From Roseobacter sp. (GTDB lineage: Bacteria; Pseudomonadota; Alphaproteobacteria; Rhodobacterales; Rhodobacteraceae): a stretch of DNA of 64,000 nucleotides. Below, one piece after another: positions 61,539 through 64,000 of the stretch. The notes beneath the pieces are model-generated. The model did no database searches. It was given only the letters and a program-made list of their open reading frames with translations, and had not been told where the DNA came from. The stretch lies in NCBI GenBank assembly GCA_024636495.1, contig JAGXGZ010000043.1, positions 1-64,000 on the forward strand, written 5' to 3'. The position numbers and the translations under genes were made by a program. The first letter of the stretch is position 1; each line of letters begins with the position of its first letter.

Positions 61539-62210
61539 TCAGGCACGCTTGTCCAGTACTTGTGCAGCAAGCGCGCGGGTCACCGGTTTTTTCTGCGCAA
61601 GGCTTGCGGCATCAAGGGCGGCAACCAGAGCTCCTGCCGCTGCAAAGGACCGGTCCATGCGGGGCAACAGATAGGGGATCAGGTCGGGCTTGGGGGTCAG
61701 TTGCCTGTCGGCCAGCAACTTTGCCAGCACAGCCGTAAGCAGCATATCGTCAGGTGCCTCAAGTGCAGCAGACCCCGCAGCCCCCATCCGGCTTGTGAGG
61801 TCAGGCAGGGTCAGGTTCCACAACGCCACAGGGGGCGCGCCTGTCAACAGCAGGCTGTGACCTTCGGCCAGCACAAGGTTGTGCAGATGAAAAAGCGCCG
61901 TCTCGGCCTTTGGATTGCCAGCGATTGCAGGCACATCTTCGACGGCAACGCAGGAGCGCGCCAAGTCCGGGATATCAGCCTCGGCCAAGTCGCGGGCAGT
62001 GATGATCCGCGCCCCCGACATCGCAGCCCAAACATGTGTCAGATGGGTTTTGCCCGATCCATGCGGTCCTGTCAGCGCCAGTTTGCGCCCGGCCCAATTT
62101 TGCCAGTCGTCGATCATCGCCGCCGCAATCGCATTCGACGGTGCGACGAAAAAGTCGTCACGTCCCAGTGCGGTGCGACTGGGAAGGGCAAGGCCTAACT
62201 GTTGTGCCAT
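61539..62210 (-). CDS. hda: DnaA-homologous regulator (Hda-like)
   Basis: MAQQLGLALPSRTALGRDDFFVAPSNAIAAAMIDDW...LTGPHGSGKTHLTHVWA. Confidence 0.85.
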   Translation of the reverse strand: MAQQLGLALPSRTALGRDDFFVAPSNAIAAAMIDDWQNWAGRKLALTGPHGSGKTHLTHVWAAMSGARIITARDLAEADIPDLARSCVAVEDVPAIAGNPKAETALFHLHNLVLAEGHSLLLTGAPPVALWNLTLPDLTSRMGAAGSAALEAPDDMLLTAVLAKLLADRQLTPKPDLIPYLLPRMDRSFAAAGALVAALDAASLAQKKPVTRALAAQVLDKRA

Positions 62211-62211
62211 T

Positions 62212-63291
62212 CTATTCCGCCGGGTCGTCGGTGGATGTCCGAGCGGTGCCTTTATACAGCACACTTTCGCGGTATTGCTCGGTTGCAAAGCGTGCAATCA
62301 CACCCAATGCAGCGGCAATCGGCACAGCTGCCAGCATTCCGACAAAACCGAACAGTGACCCGAAAACCGACAGCGCCAGGATTAGCCAGACCGGATGCAA
62401 ACCAACGGAATTGCCGACCAGCTTTGGGGTGAGAAAATTCCCTTCGAGTGTCTGCCCAAGCATGAAAATGCCCGCGACCAGCCCGATTGACACCCAGTCA
62501 CCCCAGAACTGGAACAGCGCCAGACCGATGGCCAAGGCACCGCCCAACAGGGCCCCCAGATAGGGAATGAAGGTGACCAGACCGGCGATGAACCCGACGA
62601 CAAGCCCGAATTGCAACCCCACCAACATCAGCGCAATGGCATAGTATGTGCCCAAAATCAGACACACAGTTCCCATGCCCCGAATAAAGCTGGCCAGCGT
62701 CTTGTCGATATCACGTGCCAAACGGCGGATAACGGGCGCATGATCCCGTGGCAGCAGGCTGTCGATCTGGGCGACCATGCGGTCCCAATCCAAAAGCAGA
62801 TACACTGCGACCACCGGAACGATGACAAACAGAATGAGGATATTCAGAAGTGACGCAGCAGAGGCCAGCGCGGTATTAAGCAACTCGCCCCCTCGTTCCT
62901 GCACAGTCGCACCAACAGAGATGATGGAATTGCGCAAAGTCGATCCCTCCACCAGCAGTGTGGGGAAGCGCTCTGTCAAAAAATCGATGAAATTTCTGGT
63001 TAATTCCGGTGCAACTGCAAACAGGTTGACCGCCTGATTGACCAACGTGGGAATAACCAACAGGGCCATCAGGACAAAGATCAGAATCGCAAACAGCGTG
63101 ATGACGGTCGTGGCCATCGTTCTACTGAGCCCCAGCTTCTCAAGTCGGTCGGCAACCGGGTCCAGAAAATAGGCAATTGCAGCCCCAATCAGAAACGGCA
63201 GCAGGACATCGCCTGCAAACCACAAGATCACAAGGGAAATGGCCCCCGCAATGCCCCAGTACTTCAATTGTTCTCTGATCGGCAGGGCCAT
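62212..63291 (-). CDS. AI-2E/PerM-family transporter
   Basis: GAAIAYFLDPVADRLEKLGLSRTMATTVI...GLVTFIPYLGALLGGALAI; alternative start 63321. Confidence 0.93.
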   Translation of the reverse strand: MALPIREQLKYWGIAGAISLVILWFAGDVLLPFLIGAAIAYFLDPVADRLEKLGLSRTMATTVITLFAILIFVLMALLVIPTLVNQAVNLFAVAPELTRNFIDFLTERFPTLLVEGSTLRNSIISVGATVQERGGELLNTALASAASLLNILILFVIVPVVAVYLLLDWDRMVAQIDSLLPRDHAPVIRRLARDIDKTLASFIRGMGTVCLILGTYYAIALMLVGLQFGLVVGFIAGLVTFIPYLGALLGGALAIGLALFQFWGDWVSIGLVAGIFMLGQTLEGNFLTPKLVGNSVGLHPVWLILALSVFGSLFGFVGMLAAVPIAAALGVIARFATEQYRESVLYKGTARTSTDDPAE

Positions 63292-63490
63292 GTGCAGTCT
63301 CCGCAAACGCTTGCCTTTCACATTGCGCAGCGTGGCCGGATTTTCAAGGGCTGGACGCGATCAAATCGCCGTTTGGGGTCGTCTTGCGCGCCTTCAAGCG
63401 GGGTTTCGCGTGCAATGATGCGTGCATGCGAGGTGGCTTGACAATTTGCCTTGGCAAACGGCCACTGGACCCAAAACAAGGAGATCCGCA

Positions 63491-64000
63491 ATGCGCAGTG
63501 ATTTTGATCATGAATTGGAAGAGCGTCTGGTGCGCTATGCCGCCATCGACAGCCAAAGTGACGAAAATAGCCTGACCAGCCCGAGCACCGATATTCAACT
63601 GAACATGTCGCGTCTGCTGGTCGAAGAATTAACCGCGATGGGTGCTGCCGATGTGCACTTAACCGATTACGGCGTGGTGCTTGCGACGGTGCCCGCCACA
63701 GTCACAGGCGCGCCTGTGATGGGATGGTGCGCGCATGTGGACACCGCCCCGCAGTTCAACGCAACGGGGGTAAAGCCGGTTGTGCATCGCGGTTATAACG
63801 GCGGCGACATCACCTTTGCCGACGCGCCCGAGCTGAAACTGTCGCCTGAAAACGCGCCGTATTTGCGCGAAAAACAGGGCGAAGACATCATTACCGCCAG
63901 CGGCACCACGCTGCTGGGCGGCGACGACAAGGCGGGTGTGGCGATCATCATGACAGCCGCACGGCATCTGCTTGAAAACCCCGAGGTGCCCCATGGCGAT
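63491..64000 (+). CDS. pepT: Peptidase T (5' part; runs off the window)
   Basis: Translated by eye: MRSDFDHELEERLVRYAAIDSQSDENS...MGWCAHVDTAPQFNATGVKPVVH...LLGGDDKAGVAIIMTA. Confidence 0.93.
   Translation, partial: MRSDFDHELEERLVRYAAIDSQSDENSLTSPSTDIQLNMSRLLVEELTAMGAADVHLTDYGVVLATVPATVTGAPVMGWCAHVDTAPQFNATGVKPVVHRGYNGGDITFADAPELKLSPENAPYLREKQGEDIITASGTTLLGGDDKAGVAIIMTAARHLLENPEVPHGD

Noticed and set aside
1-64000. CRISPR arrays, tRNA, rRNA, transposase, integrase, prophage
   Set aside because: None seen: no regularly spaced repeats, no tRNA-like cloverleaf noticed and no mobile-element protein among the ORFs; tRNAscan-SE and CRISPR finders were not run

Overview
This 64 kb window is gene-dense, high-GC chromosomal DNA. 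Gene content and order suggest an alphaproteobacterium of the Rhodobacteraceae/Roseobacter group; that assignment is inference and no search was run. Most of it looks like ordinary core chromosome: gatCA, rnpB, rpmG, hisN, mgtE, yebC, betICBA, pccB/pccA/mcm with an adjacent PccR-like regulator, perM-hda-ppk-ppx and the start of pepT. I found no convincing CRISPR array, tRNA, rRNA, prophage or transposase. The most system-like candidate is a collinear minus-strand block at about 754-8458: a small TM protein, an XpaC-like protein, TelA, a DUF2927 lipoprotein, an SPFH protein with a GYF-like C-terminus, two tandem cytochrome-b561-like proteins and a double zinc-ribbon membrane protein. It resembles a membrane-stress module (compare Bacillus YdjG/YdjI and TelA/XpaC). 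Other points of interest are a dispersed family of hairpin-plus-tail intergenic repeats, two tandem palindromes after rnpB, a perfect palindrome upstream of betI, TTTGCAAA boxes around the pccR/pccB region, an eroded SDR pseudogene beside a roughly 1 kb non-coding tract, a C10 homopolymer in pccA, and a sulfotransferase-like gene inside the propionate locus.
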